Notes: generated by a model not told the origin, from the letters alone. A stretch of DNA of 64,000 bases from an uncultured Eubacterium sp. (GCA_949959185.1 CATLIX010000009.1:1-64000); one strand, 5' to 3'; counted from the first letter of the stretch, positions 34,963 through 43,664 are shown. Numbers and translations: made by a program.

Positions 34963-36026
34963 TTACCGGTGGTTCTGTCTGTTCCGGCACTTTAAGTTCT
35001 TTCTGTATTCCGCCGGGGTACAATTTGCATATTCACGGAAAATTTTACTGAAATAACTGCCTGCTCCCAGCCCGCAGGCCTGACCGATATCCGTGATGGA
35101 TTCCTGACCTTCTGCAAGCATCCGGCAGGCTGCCTGCAAACGGTAATTTCTGATATATTCTGCAGGAGTCATATGAAGGTAATTGCGAAACAGCCGAAAA
35201 CATTCCCGTTCGCTCAGATATACGCGGCTGCCAGCTCAGAAACAGAAATTTTCTCCTGGTAATGTTCATGGATGTAAATCATCATTTTTTTCAGACGTTC
35301 ATCGTTTCTGTCTGACGTGATATCCGTTTCCGCTTCCGGTTGTTCCTGGAATAATTCACAGATAATAAGCCAGATTTCTGATAAGGATTCCCTGATTTTT
35401 ATTTCATAGCCAATCTCACGGTCAGAAAAAGCAAAGGCCTTCCGTATCTTTTCCAGCACCTCTGCATGGACTGGAATATCCGGACGGAAAAGAAAAAACG
35501 CCATCTTCTGCGAGGCTGTGACAGGCAGGACATAATTCTGTTCAATTCTGCTTCCCGGAGTTCCTGAGATGAAAGACGAATCAAAAATATGGAGAAGCTG
35601 GGTATTTTTCTCCTTTCGGGACAGAGGTCTGGTCATATGGAGTACATTGGAATTGACAAATCCTCCGAATCCGGCGGGAACTGTCACTTTCCCGTTCGGA
35701 GTATGATATTCTACCGCTCCTGTTTCCATATAAAAGAGCTCCACTGCTCTGTGCCAGGGAACATAGCCGCATGGATAGTTATCCAGTTTTGCACAGGACG
35801 CAATATAAGGAAAATCAGCTGCAAAACCAGGCAGCAGTTCTTCTTTATTCCCGCGAGCAATGAGCCAAGCAGCCGCGCTAGCGCGGATATTTGGCGAATG
35901 CCGCGAGGGTCAAATACCCCGCCCCTTGGGGCGAACTTGCCAGAAACAAGCTAAGGCATACCCCGTCAGCTTGCTGCGGGGTATTTGATTTTCCGTACGG
36001 AATTTCAGTTCTGTAATATGATTCAT
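34963..36026 (-). pseudogene. AraC-family regulator disrupted by a palindromic element
   Basis: The original gene seems to start at 36026 (AGGAGAATGTCT before ATG; MNHITELKFRTEN). At about codon 14 it is interrupted by the 138-bp element, then resumes NKEELLPGFAADFPYIA, a cupin-type sensing region (WHRAVELFYMETGAVEYH) and the first HTH helix KISVSELAAAY. A 2-bp insertion near 35219 (TATA) then shifts frame, and the rest of the AraC domain (LSERECFRLFRNYLHMTPAEYIRNYRL ... YFSKIFREYANCTPAEYRK) follows to 34963. Two independent lesions make it non-functional. Confidence 0.85.
35850..35987. mobile_element. 138-bp palindromic MITE/REP-like element
   Basis: Ends are imperfect inverted repeats (CCCGCGAGCAA at 35850-35860 and TTGCTGCGGG near 35971-35980). 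Inside are a perfect 12-bp stem CAAATACCCCGC/GCGGGGTATTTG (35911-35922 with 35976-35987), a GGGGC stem and a 14-bp palindrome CCGCGCTAGCGCGG (35873-35886). It carries no gene and splits an AraC coding sequence, so it was probably inserted by a transposase encoded elsewhere. Confidence 0.6.
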
Positions 36027-36058
36027 AGACATTCTCCTGACAGACTCTTTTTTGTTCC

Positions 36059-36685
36059 TCAGCATCCGGACAGGGAATCCTTCGGATTCTCGTCTTCAAA
36101 ATCAAAGATACATTTCTCAAATGCATTGATGATATGAGTGTCTTCATATTTGTCATAACGTTTATGGTTTCCGCCGTAGGACAGATGCACATGGCCGTGG
36201 AGAAAAAACCTGGGCCTGTATTTTTCCAGCAGATTCCGGAAAACCTGGAACCCCTGATGGGTCAGATCCCGTCCGTCGTTGAGCTGATAGGCGGGAGCAT
36301 GGGTTACCAGAATGTCAAAACCCCGTTTCCGGAAAATCTGGAACCGCAGTTTTGCCACCCGCTGCTTCATCTGTCGTTCAGTATACTGGTGTTTTCCGGC
36401 GTTGTAACGCATGGAACCTCCCAGCCCCAGAATCCGTATGCCCTTGTGGACGTAAATCTGGTCCTCGATACAGATACAGCCGTCCGGCGGAACCCGGTCG
36501 TACCTGTCATCGTGGTTTCCATGTACATAAAGTACCGGCACAGAAGAAAGAGTCGTCAGAAAGGACAGGTAATGGGGGTCCAGATCTCCGCAGGAAATAA
36601 TCAGCTCCACATCTTCCAGTTTACTCTTATCGTAATATTCCCATAAACTCTTTGACTCTTCATCTGCGATTGCCAGTATCTTCAT
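36059..36685 (-). CDS. Calcineurin-like metallophosphoesterase
   Basis: A 208-aa cytosolic phosphoesterase of the YfcE/MPP class. The dinuclear metal motifs are there: first-position KILAIADEES (the usual DxH is changed to DEE), SCGDLDPHYLSFL, YVHGNHDDRY, VTHAPAY and LHGHVHLSYGG. Substrates of this group include cyclic nucleotides and phosphodiesters; none can be assigned. It starts 7 bp after the ParB-like/BMP gene stop, so the two are likely co-translated and may act in one pathway. Confidence 0.88.
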   Translation of the reverse strand: MKILAIADEESKSLWEYYDKSKLEDVELIISCGDLDPHYLSFLTTLSSVPVLYVHGNHDDRYDRVPPDGCICIEDQIYVHKGIRILGLGGSMRYNAGKHQYTERQMKQRVAKLRFQIFRKRGFDILVTHAPAYQLNDGRDLTHQGFQVFRNLLEKYRPRFFLHGHVHLSYGGNHKRYDKYEDTHIINAFEKCIFDFEDENPKDSLSGC

Positions 36686-36692
36686 TCTGAGA

Positions 36693-38609
36693 TTAACCTT
36701 CTTTCTTTTTTACACCCTGCTGTTTCATCACCGGCTCTGCCTGGTCTTTCAGTTCCTCTTTTTTGGGTATGGAGCCGATTACGTTATCCGCCAGCCAGTC
36801 CATGGTCATGATTTCCTCCGGAGAAAGGCTTCCCTCCGGGTCATTCAATACCGTACCTGTCTGGGAGTATAAAATACCGGAAAAGGGATTGAATACTTCC
36901 GAACAGATTGCGGATTTTAACAGGTCTGCCAGACGCTTCAGCTCATTGGGCAGATATTTGGAAAATACCACATCCACCACCCCTTCTTCCATGCCCCACC
37001 AGTAATTGATGGCTTTCTTGGTGGAAGGGTCATCGTCGTATTTCCAGGTTCCGTCCATAATGGCCCATATAAGCTGCTCATAGAAATTCCCCCAGTGCCA
37101 CAGGGGCATGGCAAAATTCCTGGGATAACCGTTGTTTATATGGTAAAGGCCGAAAAATCTGGAAGCCTCCTCCGGTATTACCATATCCCGCCCGGAAACA
37201 CAGGTGGAACCGCTTTCCCGTATGCGTTCTTCAATATCCATATCTTTTTTGGCTGACCACTCCAGGTACACTTTTGCCCAGGGATTGGTCATTTTCGCTC
37301 CGATGGCAAAGGCATTGATATTTGCTATGGAGCCGTAAATGGGGTAATCCGCAATATACATCAGCCGGTTGTTCTCAGCCATTGCTCCGGCAATGGCGCC
37401 CATCAGAAATTTTGCCTCATACATCCTTGCATAATACGTGCGGATATACCGATGGGATGTATTCAGAGAACAATTCAGAATCCGCACTTTGGGATTGTCA
37501 ATGGCGGCTTTCACACTGGCCGAAGCAAAGGGCGGCGTGGTGGTGAAAATCAAATCGCAGCCTTCCTCCATGGCCTCATTCAGCAGGCGGTCAATATTTT
37601 CCGTAGTTCCGTTTTCATAACAGATGGTCTGTACTTCTTCCGGGAATGTCTGTTCCAGATGCAGTTTACCCAGTTCATGGGCGTACGTCCAGGCAGAGGT
37701 CCCCGGCGTTTTTTCGTAGATAAAGGCAATTTTTAACTTCCCAGGAGCCAGTGAAGGCAGATGAAGCAGATCAAACAGTGATTTTTTCTTCTGATTGGGT
37801 TTCATCTTCAAATCTATCTCGGATTCTTCTCCCAGGAGTACAAATTCTTCCCAGCTCTTTGCCACCAGTTCCTGCATTTCACTGGTGGTTTTATTCTCAA
37901 TGACGTCATAGCCATAGAGGGTAATAAATGACAGAAATGCATCTCCCGGTGAATTTCTCAGCTTAGTTCCACCTTTTGCCTGGTATTCAGCCGTAAATCT
38001 GGTATAAATAGAGCTGAATTTCAGCAGATCTTCTTCGCTCCAGACTTCATCCGGCCCTTTTCCTACTGCTTCCTGCAGCTTTGCATATCCGCCCTCCTGG
38101 GTAAACCAGATATAGTTAATGGGGGCTAACCGGTAGAAATCCAGAAATTCATAATAAATTCTATTTTCTTTTTCTTCACTGCGTTTTGGGATAATCCTGG
38201 TTACATTTCCCAGAATAGAGACAGCGCCGGAATATTTCATTACGCTGACCCGTTTATTTCCCTCTACCACATAAAATTTATACATGTATTCATAAACCTT
38301 GATTGGCTCACGGATACCTTCCTCCACATGAGAATCAAGTAATTTTATCCATTTTGCCGCAAATTCTGTGTCTTCCCGCAGAATAGGCATAAAATTTCCT
38401 GCAAAAGAGCTGCTCCTTCCGAATGTCTTCGTCCCTTCAATCTGTTCTATGGGAACCTGCACCAGACCAAGAGGCGTCTCAGAATAAGACCCCCGTTCCG
38501 GCAGAAAATCATCCAGCACCTTTAAAATCGGTTTTTCCCCACGGAGCAGCCTGGCCTGATAATCTTTCTTTCCCGCTTTCAGTGCTTTTCTGTAATCTTC
38601 TTTTCCCAT
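36693..38609 (-). CDS. Cytoplasmic ParB-like / BMP-family fusion protein
   Basis: A 638-aa protein without signal peptide or lipobox. The N-terminal ~150 residues resemble a ParB/sulfiredoxin-fold domain: LVQVPIEQIEGTKTFGRSSSF and YKFYVVEGNKRVSVMKYSG (about 115, the VVxGNxR pattern). A helical middle leads to a BMP/Med-type ligand-binding domain (about 290-590): LKIAFIYEKTPGTSAWTYAHE, CDLIFTTTPPFASA, YYARMYEAKFLMGAIAGAMA and DYPIYGSIANINAFAIGA. BMP domains normally bind nucleosides outside the cell as lipoproteins; this one must sense or act inside. GGGAGG precedes the ATG at 38609. Confidence 0.85.
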   Translation of the reverse strand: MGKEDYRKALKAGKKDYQARLLRGEKPILKVLDDFLPERGSYSETPLGLVQVPIEQIEGTKTFGRSSSFAGNFMPILREDTEFAAKWIKLLDSHVEEGIREPIKVYEYMYKFYVVEGNKRVSVMKYSGAVSILGNVTRIIPKRSEEKENRIYYEFLDFYRLAPINYIWFTQEGGYAKLQEAVGKGPDEVWSEEDLLKFSSIYTRFTAEYQAKGGTKLRNSPGDAFLSFITLYGYDVIENKTTSEMQELVAKSWEEFVLLGEESEIDLKMKPNQKKKSLFDLLHLPSLAPGKLKIAFIYEKTPGTSAWTYAHELGKLHLEQTFPEEVQTICYENGTTENIDRLLNEAMEEGCDLIFTTTPPFASASVKAAIDNPKVRILNCSLNTSHRYIRTYYARMYEAKFLMGAIAGAMAENNRLMYIADYPIYGSIANINAFAIGAKMTNPWAKVYLEWSAKKDMDIEERIRESGSTCVSGRDMVIPEEASRFFGLYHINNGYPRNFAMPLWHWGNFYEQLIWAIMDGTWKYDDDPSTKKAINYWWGMEEGVVDVVFSKYLPNELKRLADLLKSAICSEVFNPFSGILYSQTGTVLNDPEGSLSPEEIMTMDWLADNVIGSIPKKEELKDQAEPVMKQQGVKKKEG

Positions 38610-38707
38610 AATGTCCTCCCATGCTCGTACTGCGCTGTAAATGTTATATTTACATTCATTGTTATGATTTCTCTTTCTTTCTGTTTTCATTCGGCTTTAT
38701 CTTACCA

Positions 38708-38727
38708 TAGATTACCAGGATAATCTA
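38708..38727. promoter_or_regulatory. Candidate operator upstream of the ParB-like/BMP gene
   Basis: TAGATTA (38708-38714) and TAATCTA (38721-38727) form a perfect 7-bp dyad with a 6-bp centre about 100 bp before the start, next to a weak TAAGAT -10-like sequence. Confidence 0.35.
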
Positions 38728-38800
38728 CATTCTTTTTGAACAGTTCTTCTGGCCTTATGAGATAATATTCCGGCAATAAGAACAAAGAATATTTTTATAC

Positions 38801-38844
38801 AAAAAAACAGTCATTCTTCATAGTTAAAAGAAAAATGACTGTTT
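38801..38844 (-). terminator. pnp terminator
   Basis: On the minus strand AAACAGTCATT and AATGACTGTTT form an 11-bp stem followed by a run of T, 10 bp after the pnp stop. Confidence 0.85.
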
Positions 38845-38853
38845 GCACAGGAA

Positions 38854-40947
38854 TTATTTATGTTTCGGAACATCTTTTATGGAGAAGCTGATTCTTCCCA
38901 TTTTATCTTTTCCAAGGCAGACTACTTTTACCATATCTCCCAGCGTCAGTACATCTTCTACTCGGTTAATCCGCTCTCTGGAAATTTTGGAAATGTGAAC
39001 CATTCCTTCTTTTCCGGGGGCGAACTCCAGAAATGCGCCGAATTCTTTGATACTGATAACTTTTCCCACGAAAATCTGTCCGGCCTCAAAGTCTGTGGTG
39101 ATAATTTCAATCAGTTTCACCGCCTTATCCATCATATCCCGGTCCGTGCCGCAGATGGATACGGCACCTTCGTCGCTGATGTCGATTTTTACGCCGGTCT
39201 GCTCAATAATGGCATTAATGGTTTTTCCTCTCTGGCCAACCACATCGCCGATTTTTGCCGGGTCAATCTGAACCTGGACAATCTTGGGCGCATATTCTCC
39301 CACCTCTTTCCGGGGCTCGGAAATGGCTTTGGACATTACCTCATCCATAATGTAGAGTCTTGCTTCTCTGGTTCTGCGGATGGCTTCTTCCACGATGGGC
39401 CTGGTCAGTCCGTGAATCTTGATATCCATCTGGATGGCTGTGATACCTTCATGGGTTCCCGTTACCTTAAAGTCCATATCGCCGAAAAAGTCTTCCAGAC
39501 CCTGAATGTCTGTGAGTACAATATAGTCGTCGTCGGTATCCCCGGTTACCAGACCGCAGGAAATGCCTGCCACCATTTTCTTAATGGGTACTCCTGCAGC
39601 CATCAATGCCATACAGGAAGCGCAGGTGGAAGCCATGGAGGTGGAACCGTTGGATTCAAAAGTCTCTGACACTGCCCGGATTGCATAGGGGAATTCTTCT
39701 TCTGTGGGAAGTACCGGTATCAGGGCACGTTCTGCCAATGCGCCATGGCCGATTTCCCGGCGTCCCGGCCCTCTGCCGGGTTTTGTCTCTCCTACGGAAT
39801 AGGAAGGGAAGTTATAGTGATGCATGTAACGCTTGTTTACTTCATTTTCATCCAGCCCGTCAATGCGCTGCATATCGGACAGCGGGGCAAGGGTTACCAC
39901 ATCGCAGATCTGGGTCTGGCCGCGGGTAAACATGGCGGAACCATGTACTCTGGGAATCAGGTCTGTTTCTGCCGCCAGAGGACGAATCTGGTCGATGGCC
40001 CGTCCGTCCGGACGTTTGTGGTCTTTTAAAATCATTTTGCGGACTGTCTTTTTCTGATACTGGTAAATTGCCTCGCCCAGAACCTCCAGCCATTCTTCCT
40101 TTTCTGCAAATGCCTCTTCTAACTGCTCGGTAATCTTCCGGATATTTTCTTCCCGTGCCTGTTTTTCATCGGTGAAAACAGCCTCTTCCATCTTTTCCGG
40201 AGGTACCAGTTCCCGGATGGCGGAAAACAGTTCTTCCGGTACCGCGCAGCTTGTATACTCATGTTTTGCTTTTCCAACCTCTGCCACTATCTCGTTGATA
40301 AAGGCGATAATGGTCTGATTGATTTCATGGGCTTTGTAGATTGCCTCAATCATTTTGTCTTCGGGAATCTCATTGGCCCCGGCTTCAATCATAATGACTT
40401 TCTCACTGGTGGAGGCAACCGTCAGGTTCAAATCTCCGTTCTTCCACTGTTCCTGAGATGGATTTATCACAAATTCTCCGTCTATCATACCAATCTGTGT
40501 GGTTGCACAGGGACCTGCAAAAGGAATATCGGAAATGCTGGTTGCGATGGCAGAACCCAGCATGGCCACCAGTTCCGGCCGGCACTGAGGATCCACGCTC
40601 ATAACCAGATTATTCAGTGTCACATCATTCCGGTAATCTTTGGGAAATAAGGGGCGCATGGGGCGGTCAATTACACGGGAGGTCAGGATTGCATTTTCCG
40701 AGGCCTTCCCTTCACGTTTGTTGAATCCTCCCGGAATTTTTCCGACAGAATACAGTTTTTCTTCATATTCCACACTTAAGGGAAAGAAATCAATTCCTTC
40801 TCTGGGTTTGTCTGAGGCGGTTGCAGTACACAGTACAACGGTATCACCGTAATGCATAAAGGCTGCGCCGTTTGCCTGGGCTGCAACTCGTCCGATATCT
40901 ACGCGCAGGGTTCTTCCTGCCAAATCCATGGTAAACTGTTTATACAT
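38854..40947 (-). CDS. pnp: Polynucleotide phosphorylase
   Basis: 3'-to-5' phosphorolytic exoribonuclease of mRNA decay, a trimer. It has two RNase PH-like domains (KRPDGRAIDQIRPLAAE opens the second), a helical linker, KH domain (KIGDVVGQRGKTINAIIEQTG) and a C-terminal S1 domain (GQIFVGKVISIKEFGAFLEF). 697 aa, full length; AAAGGAG precedes the ATG. It follows rpsO but a terminator lies between, so levels are probably set by partial readthrough, the classic rpsO-pnp layout. Confidence 0.98.
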   Translation of the reverse strand: MYKQFTMDLAGRTLRVDIGRVAAQANGAAFMHYGDTVVLCTATASDKPREGIDFFPLSVEYEEKLYSVGKIPGGFNKREGKASENAILTSRVIDRPMRPLFPKDYRNDVTLNNLVMSVDPQCRPELVAMLGSAIATSISDIPFAGPCATTQIGMIDGEFVINPSQEQWKNGDLNLTVASTSEKVIMIEAGANEIPEDKMIEAIYKAHEINQTIIAFINEIVAEVGKAKHEYTSCAVPEELFSAIRELVPPEKMEEAVFTDEKQAREENIRKITEQLEEAFAEKEEWLEVLGEAIYQYQKKTVRKMILKDHKRPDGRAIDQIRPLAAETDLIPRVHGSAMFTRGQTQICDVVTLAPLSDMQRIDGLDENEVNKRYMHHYNFPSYSVGETKPGRGPGRREIGHGALAERALIPVLPTEEEFPYAIRAVSETFESNGSTSMASTCASCMALMAAGVPIKKMVAGISCGLVTGDTDDDYIVLTDIQGLEDFFGDMDFKVTGTHEGITAIQMDIKIHGLTRPIVEEAIRRTREARLYIMDEVMSKAISEPRKEVGEYAPKIVQVQIDPAKIGDVVGQRGKTINAIIEQTGVKIDISDEGAVSICGTDRDMMDKAVKLIEIITTDFEAGQIFVGKVISIKEFGAFLEFAPGKEGMVHISKISRERINRVEDVLTLGDMVKVVCLGKDKMGRISFSIKDVPKHK

Positions 40948-40978
40948 ATTTTTCTCCTTTAATTTAGCATAAGATAAA

Positions 40979-41000
40979 ATAGAGCGGATAACCGCTCTAT
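40979..41000 (-). terminator. rpsO terminator / pnp attenuating hairpin
   Basis: ATAGAGCGG and CCGCTCTAT with a TTAT loop, followed by TTTTATC on the minus strand, 13 bp after the rpsO stop and 32 bp before pnp. Confidence 0.75.
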
Positions 41001-41012
41001 CTTGAAAAGGAA

Positions 41013-41279
41013 TTACTTTCTGATTCCCAGACGTTCAATTAAATTACGGTATCTTTCAATATCTGTCTTTTTCAGATAGCTGAGCATACCACGTCTCTGA
41101 CCTACCATTTTTAAAAGTCCGCGTCTGGAATGATGATCCTTGGGATTCTCTTTCAAATGGTCTGTTAATTCCTGAATTCTTGCTGTCAGAATTGCAACCT
41201 GAACCTCAGGTGAACCGGTGTCTCCCGGTGTTCTTGCGTATTCTGCAATAATTGCCTGTTTCTTTTCTTTTGCTATCAT
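41013..41279 (-). CDS. rpsO: 30S ribosomal protein S15
   Basis: 88 aa, complete. Binds the central domain of 16S rRNA early in assembly. Signatures: [23 protein letters not shown] and [28 protein letters not shown] precedes the ATG. It has its own promoter directly after rplT and a long leader with a GC-rich hairpin, where S15 often represses its own translation. Confidence 0.98.
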   Translation of the reverse strand: MIAKEKKQAIIAEYARTPGDTGSPEVQVAILTARIQELTDHLKENPKDHHSRRGLLKMVGQRRGMLSYLKKTDIERYRNLIERLGIRK

Positions 41280-41402
41280 CTTATGATAACCTCCTCAACT
41301 ATTATTATCGCCCTTTCCGGTTCTGAACATTCAAAATTCCGTATCTGAGATATTAAGTAAGGGTCGGAGTCATCCGGTTACTGAATATGGGCTGTCTCAA
41401 AG

Positions 41403-41463
41403 TTCCGGCGGGCTTTCAGAACCCGCCGGAAAATATTATAGCACAGTTACCCGTGCCTGTAAA
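41403..41463 (-). promoter_or_regulatory. rpsO promoter and leader hairpin
   Basis: TTTACA (41463-41458), a 17-bp spacer and TATAAT (41440-41435) on the minus strand start six bases past the rplT stop. The new transcript then opens with a perfect 10-bp stem, TTCCGGCGGG/CCCGCCGGAA (41431-41422 with 41412-41403). With no T run after it, this is a leader structure rather than a terminator, placed about 125 nt before rpsO. Confidence 0.6.
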
Positions 41464-41468
41464 GCAAA

Positions 41469-41825
41469 TTACGCTACTTTGCTTTTGGCCAGTTCTGCCA
41501 GAGTTGCAAATCCTTCTGCGTCGTTTACTGCCAGCTCTGCCAGCATTTTACGGTTTACATCCACGCCTGCCAGCTTCAGTCCGTGCATAAACTGGCTGTA
41601 GGAAATTCCATTGATTCTGGCTGCGGCATTAATTCGTGCAATCCAGAGACGGCGGAACTGTCTCTTTCTTTCTTTTCTTCCTGCATAAGAACTCGCCAGG
41701 GCTCTCATGACAGACTGTTTTGCTATACGATACTGTTTGGAGCGAGCCCCTCTGTATCCTTTTGCCAGTTTTAATACTCTGTTATGTTTTTTTCTGGCGT
41801 TTAAACCGCCTTTAATTCTTGCCAT
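41469..41825 (-). CDS. rplT: 50S ribosomal protein L20
   Basis: 118 aa, complete and very basic. Early 23S rRNA binder and, in many bacteria, autogenous repressor of the infC-rpmI-rplT operon. [28 protein letters not shown] and [16 protein letters not shown] are characteristic. It is the last gene of that operon here. Confidence 0.99.
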   Translation of the reverse strand: MARIKGGLNARKKHNRVLKLAKGYRGARSKQYRIAKQSVMRALASSYAGRKERKRQFRRLWIARINAAARINGISYSQFMHGLKLAGVDVNRKMLAELAVNDAEGFATLAELAKSKVA

Positions 41826-41849
41826 GTCTGCTTCCTCCTTAACTCATTC

Positions 41850-42047
41850 TTACAAATACGGTAAAATCTTTTTCATATTCTTAACATTAGCTGCGTCTGT
41901 AATAGCTGATTTTCTCAGATTTCTCTTTCTCTTGGGAGATTTCTTCGTTAAGATATGGCTCTTATAGGCTTTATTTCTTTTTAATTTTCCACTTCCTGTC
42001 TTTTTAAACCGTTTTGCTGCTGCTCTGCTTGTTTTCATTTTTGGCAT
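41850..42047 (-). CDS. rpmI: 50S ribosomal protein L35
   Basis: 65 aa, complete: [24 protein letters not shown] is the family start and [16 protein letters not shown] follows. Located between infC and rplT, 24 bp from each, as is universal in Firmicutes. Confidence 0.99.
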   Translation of the reverse strand: MPKMKTSRAAAKRFKKTGSGKLKRNKAYKSHILTKKSPKRKRNLRKSAITDAANVKNMKKILPYL

Positions 42048-42071
42048 TTTAACTTCCTCCTTAATATCCGG

Positions 42072-42578
42072 TTATTTCTTTTCTGTCAGTACCATGCTAA
42101 TGCTGCGTCCTTCCAGTTTTGGTGCTTTTTCCACTGTAGCAATTTCTGCTAAATGTTCTGCAAAGTCGTCCAGAATATGTCTGCTGCTCTGCATATGTGC
42201 CATCTCCCTGCCGCGGAACCGCAGAGTGATTTTTACTTTATTACCTTTTGAAATAAATTTTCTGGCTGCATTAATTTTTGTATTCAGATCGTTTGTCTCA
42301 ATATTGGGTGACAGACGGATTTCCTTTATTTCAACAGTCTTCTGTTTCTTCCGGGCTTCTTTTTCTTTTCTTACCAGCTCGTATCTGTACTTGCCGTAGT
42401 CGATAATCTTACATACGGGCGGTTTGGCAGTCGGGGCAATCTTTACCAGATCAAGCTCTGCTTCCTGAGCAATCTTCATGGCTTCCCTGACCGGCATAAT
42501 GCCAAGCTGTTCTCCGTCTTCTCCGATTAGACGAATCTCCTTATCTTTGATTTGTTCATTAATCATTAATTCACTAAT
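42072..42578 (-). CDS. infC: Translation initiation factor IF-3, AUU start
   Basis: IF-3 keeps 30S subunits free and checks start codons. N-domain INEQIKDKEIRLIGEDGEQLG, linker KKQKTVEIKEIRLSPNIETND and C-domain SKGNKVKITLRFRGREMAH are complete. GGAGGTG is 7 nt before an ATT at 42578 (reading SELMINEQIK), while the first ATG (42566) is 19 nt away. IF-3 genes classically start at AUU/AUC/AUA so that IF-3 itself limits their translation; that fits here. 168 aa from the AUU start, 164 from the ATG. Confidence 0.97.
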   Translation of the reverse strand: MSELMINEQIKDKEIRLIGEDGEQLGIMPVREAMKIAQEAELDLVKIAPTAKPPVCKIIDYGKYRYELVRKEKEARKKQKTVEIKEIRLSPNIETNDLNTKINAARKFISKGNKVKITLRFRGREMAHMQSSRHILDDFAEHLAEIATVEKAPKLEGRSISMVLTEKK

Positions 42579-42611
42579 GGCCGCGCACCTCCAAAAATTA
42601 ATTTACATACT

Positions 42612-42748
42612 AAAAAAGTGGACAGACAGACTATCCACTTCAATTATATTCAGACACCACAGCCACTGAACATACATGACTGATTATCAGATATAGACCA
42701 TTAGTCACCCAATTGTGCTAAGGTGAGAGCGGATACTCTACTTTCTTC
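42612..42748 (-). ncRNA. infC-operon leader with attenuator hairpin
   Basis: The 170 bp ahead of infC hold no gene. On the minus strand it contains a small AGAG/CTCT stem near 42735, a structured middle, and near its end AAGTGGA/TCCACTT (42640-42634 with 42622-42616) followed by TTTTTTA, an intrinsic terminator ahead of the ribosome site. The layout matches an L20- or otherwise-controlled attenuation leader of infC-rpmI-rplT operons. The exact RNA class cannot be set by eye. Confidence 0.6.
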
Positions 42749-43639
42749 TTACAACTCTGTAACTTTACCACGTTTTGGTGATTCCGTCAAGCGTTTTTTC
42801 AATTTTTCCAGTATTTCATAAGGAATACAAAGATTACCCCTTCCGGTGCCCAGATGAATATAAGGCTTGTTGCTGCCATGGAAATCGGAACCGCCGCTGA
42901 TTAAAAGGTCATATTCAGCAGCAAGTTTTCGCAGATTGCGCTCATCTCCCGGTTCATTCATGGAATAAACAGCCTCGATGCCCGACAGTCCGGCTTCTTT
43001 CAGTTTCCGGATAAAGTACCGCAGTCTGTCATGATTCATATGACACAGAACAGGATGGGCGAAAAACGCAAGTCCCCCTCCTGTCTGAATCAGACGGACA
43101 GCCTCAAAAGGAGTAATTTTCTCACGGGGTACATAACAGCGGCAGTTATCTCCCAGGTATTTGCGGAATACGGTTTCCCGGTCTTTGACAAAGCCATGTT
43201 CTACCAGGTACCTGGCAAAATGAGCCCGTGTAATTACACTGCCGGGATTTTCCCGATAAAGTTCCTTCATGGTAATGTTAAAGCCTTCCTTCTGCAGGAA
43301 CGCTGTCATTTTCTCATTCCGGCTGTCCCGGCTGTCCACGAATTCCCGGAGCTTTGCAGAGAACTCCGGATTGTTTTCATCAATATAATAGCCCAGAATG
43401 TGCACTTCTGTGCCGGAATAATCAGTGGAGAGTTCTATACCCGGCACCAGTTCAATGCCAAGTTCTTCAGCCAGAGGACGGGCTCTGGCAATACCGTCTG
43501 TAGTATCATGGTCTGTAAGCGCAATGGCGGTAAGCCCTGTTTCTTTTGCATGTTCCATCAGTTCTTCCGGCGTAAGGGTTCCGTCCGATTCTGTGGAATG
43601 GGTATGCAGGTCAATCCTGCCGGCAGAATATTCGGCCAT
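42749..43639 (-). CDS. PHP-domain phosphoesterase, TrpH/YciV-like
   Basis: A 296-aa PHP protein: RIDLHTHSTESDGTLTPEELM (metal ligands HxH), ALTDHDTTDG, PGIELST, the insert domain and AFFAHPVL, then GGSDFHGSNK with the last ligands. Related TrpH proteins are 3',5'-nucleoside bisphosphate phosphatases that also trim 5' ends of rRNA, a plausible role beside translation genes. Its stop directly abuts the infC leader. Confidence 0.88.
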   Translation of the reverse strand: MAEYSAGRIDLHTHSTESDGTLTPEELMEHAKETGLTAIALTDHDTTDGIARARPLAEELGIELVPGIELSTDYSGTEVHILGYYIDENNPEFSAKLREFVDSRDSRNEKMTAFLQKEGFNITMKELYRENPGSVITRAHFARYLVEHGFVKDRETVFRKYLGDNCRCYVPREKITPFEAVRLIQTGGGLAFFAHPVLCHMNHDRLRYFIRKLKEAGLSGIEAVYSMNEPGDERNLRKLAAEYDLLISGGSDFHGSNKPYIHLGTGRGNLCIPYEILEKLKKRLTESPKRGKVTEL

Positions 43640-43664
43640 ATTGATGTTTCCTCCTGTAAATATT

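Noticed and set aside
35850-35987. Palindromic element as a terminator or riboswitch of the AraC gene
   Set aside because: It lies inside the coding sequence, 40 bp past the original start codon, and the flanking codons join up when it is removed.
41403-41431. GC-rich hairpin as terminator of rplT
   Set aside because: No T run follows in either direction and a promoter lies just upstream, so a leader structure of rpsO is the better reading.
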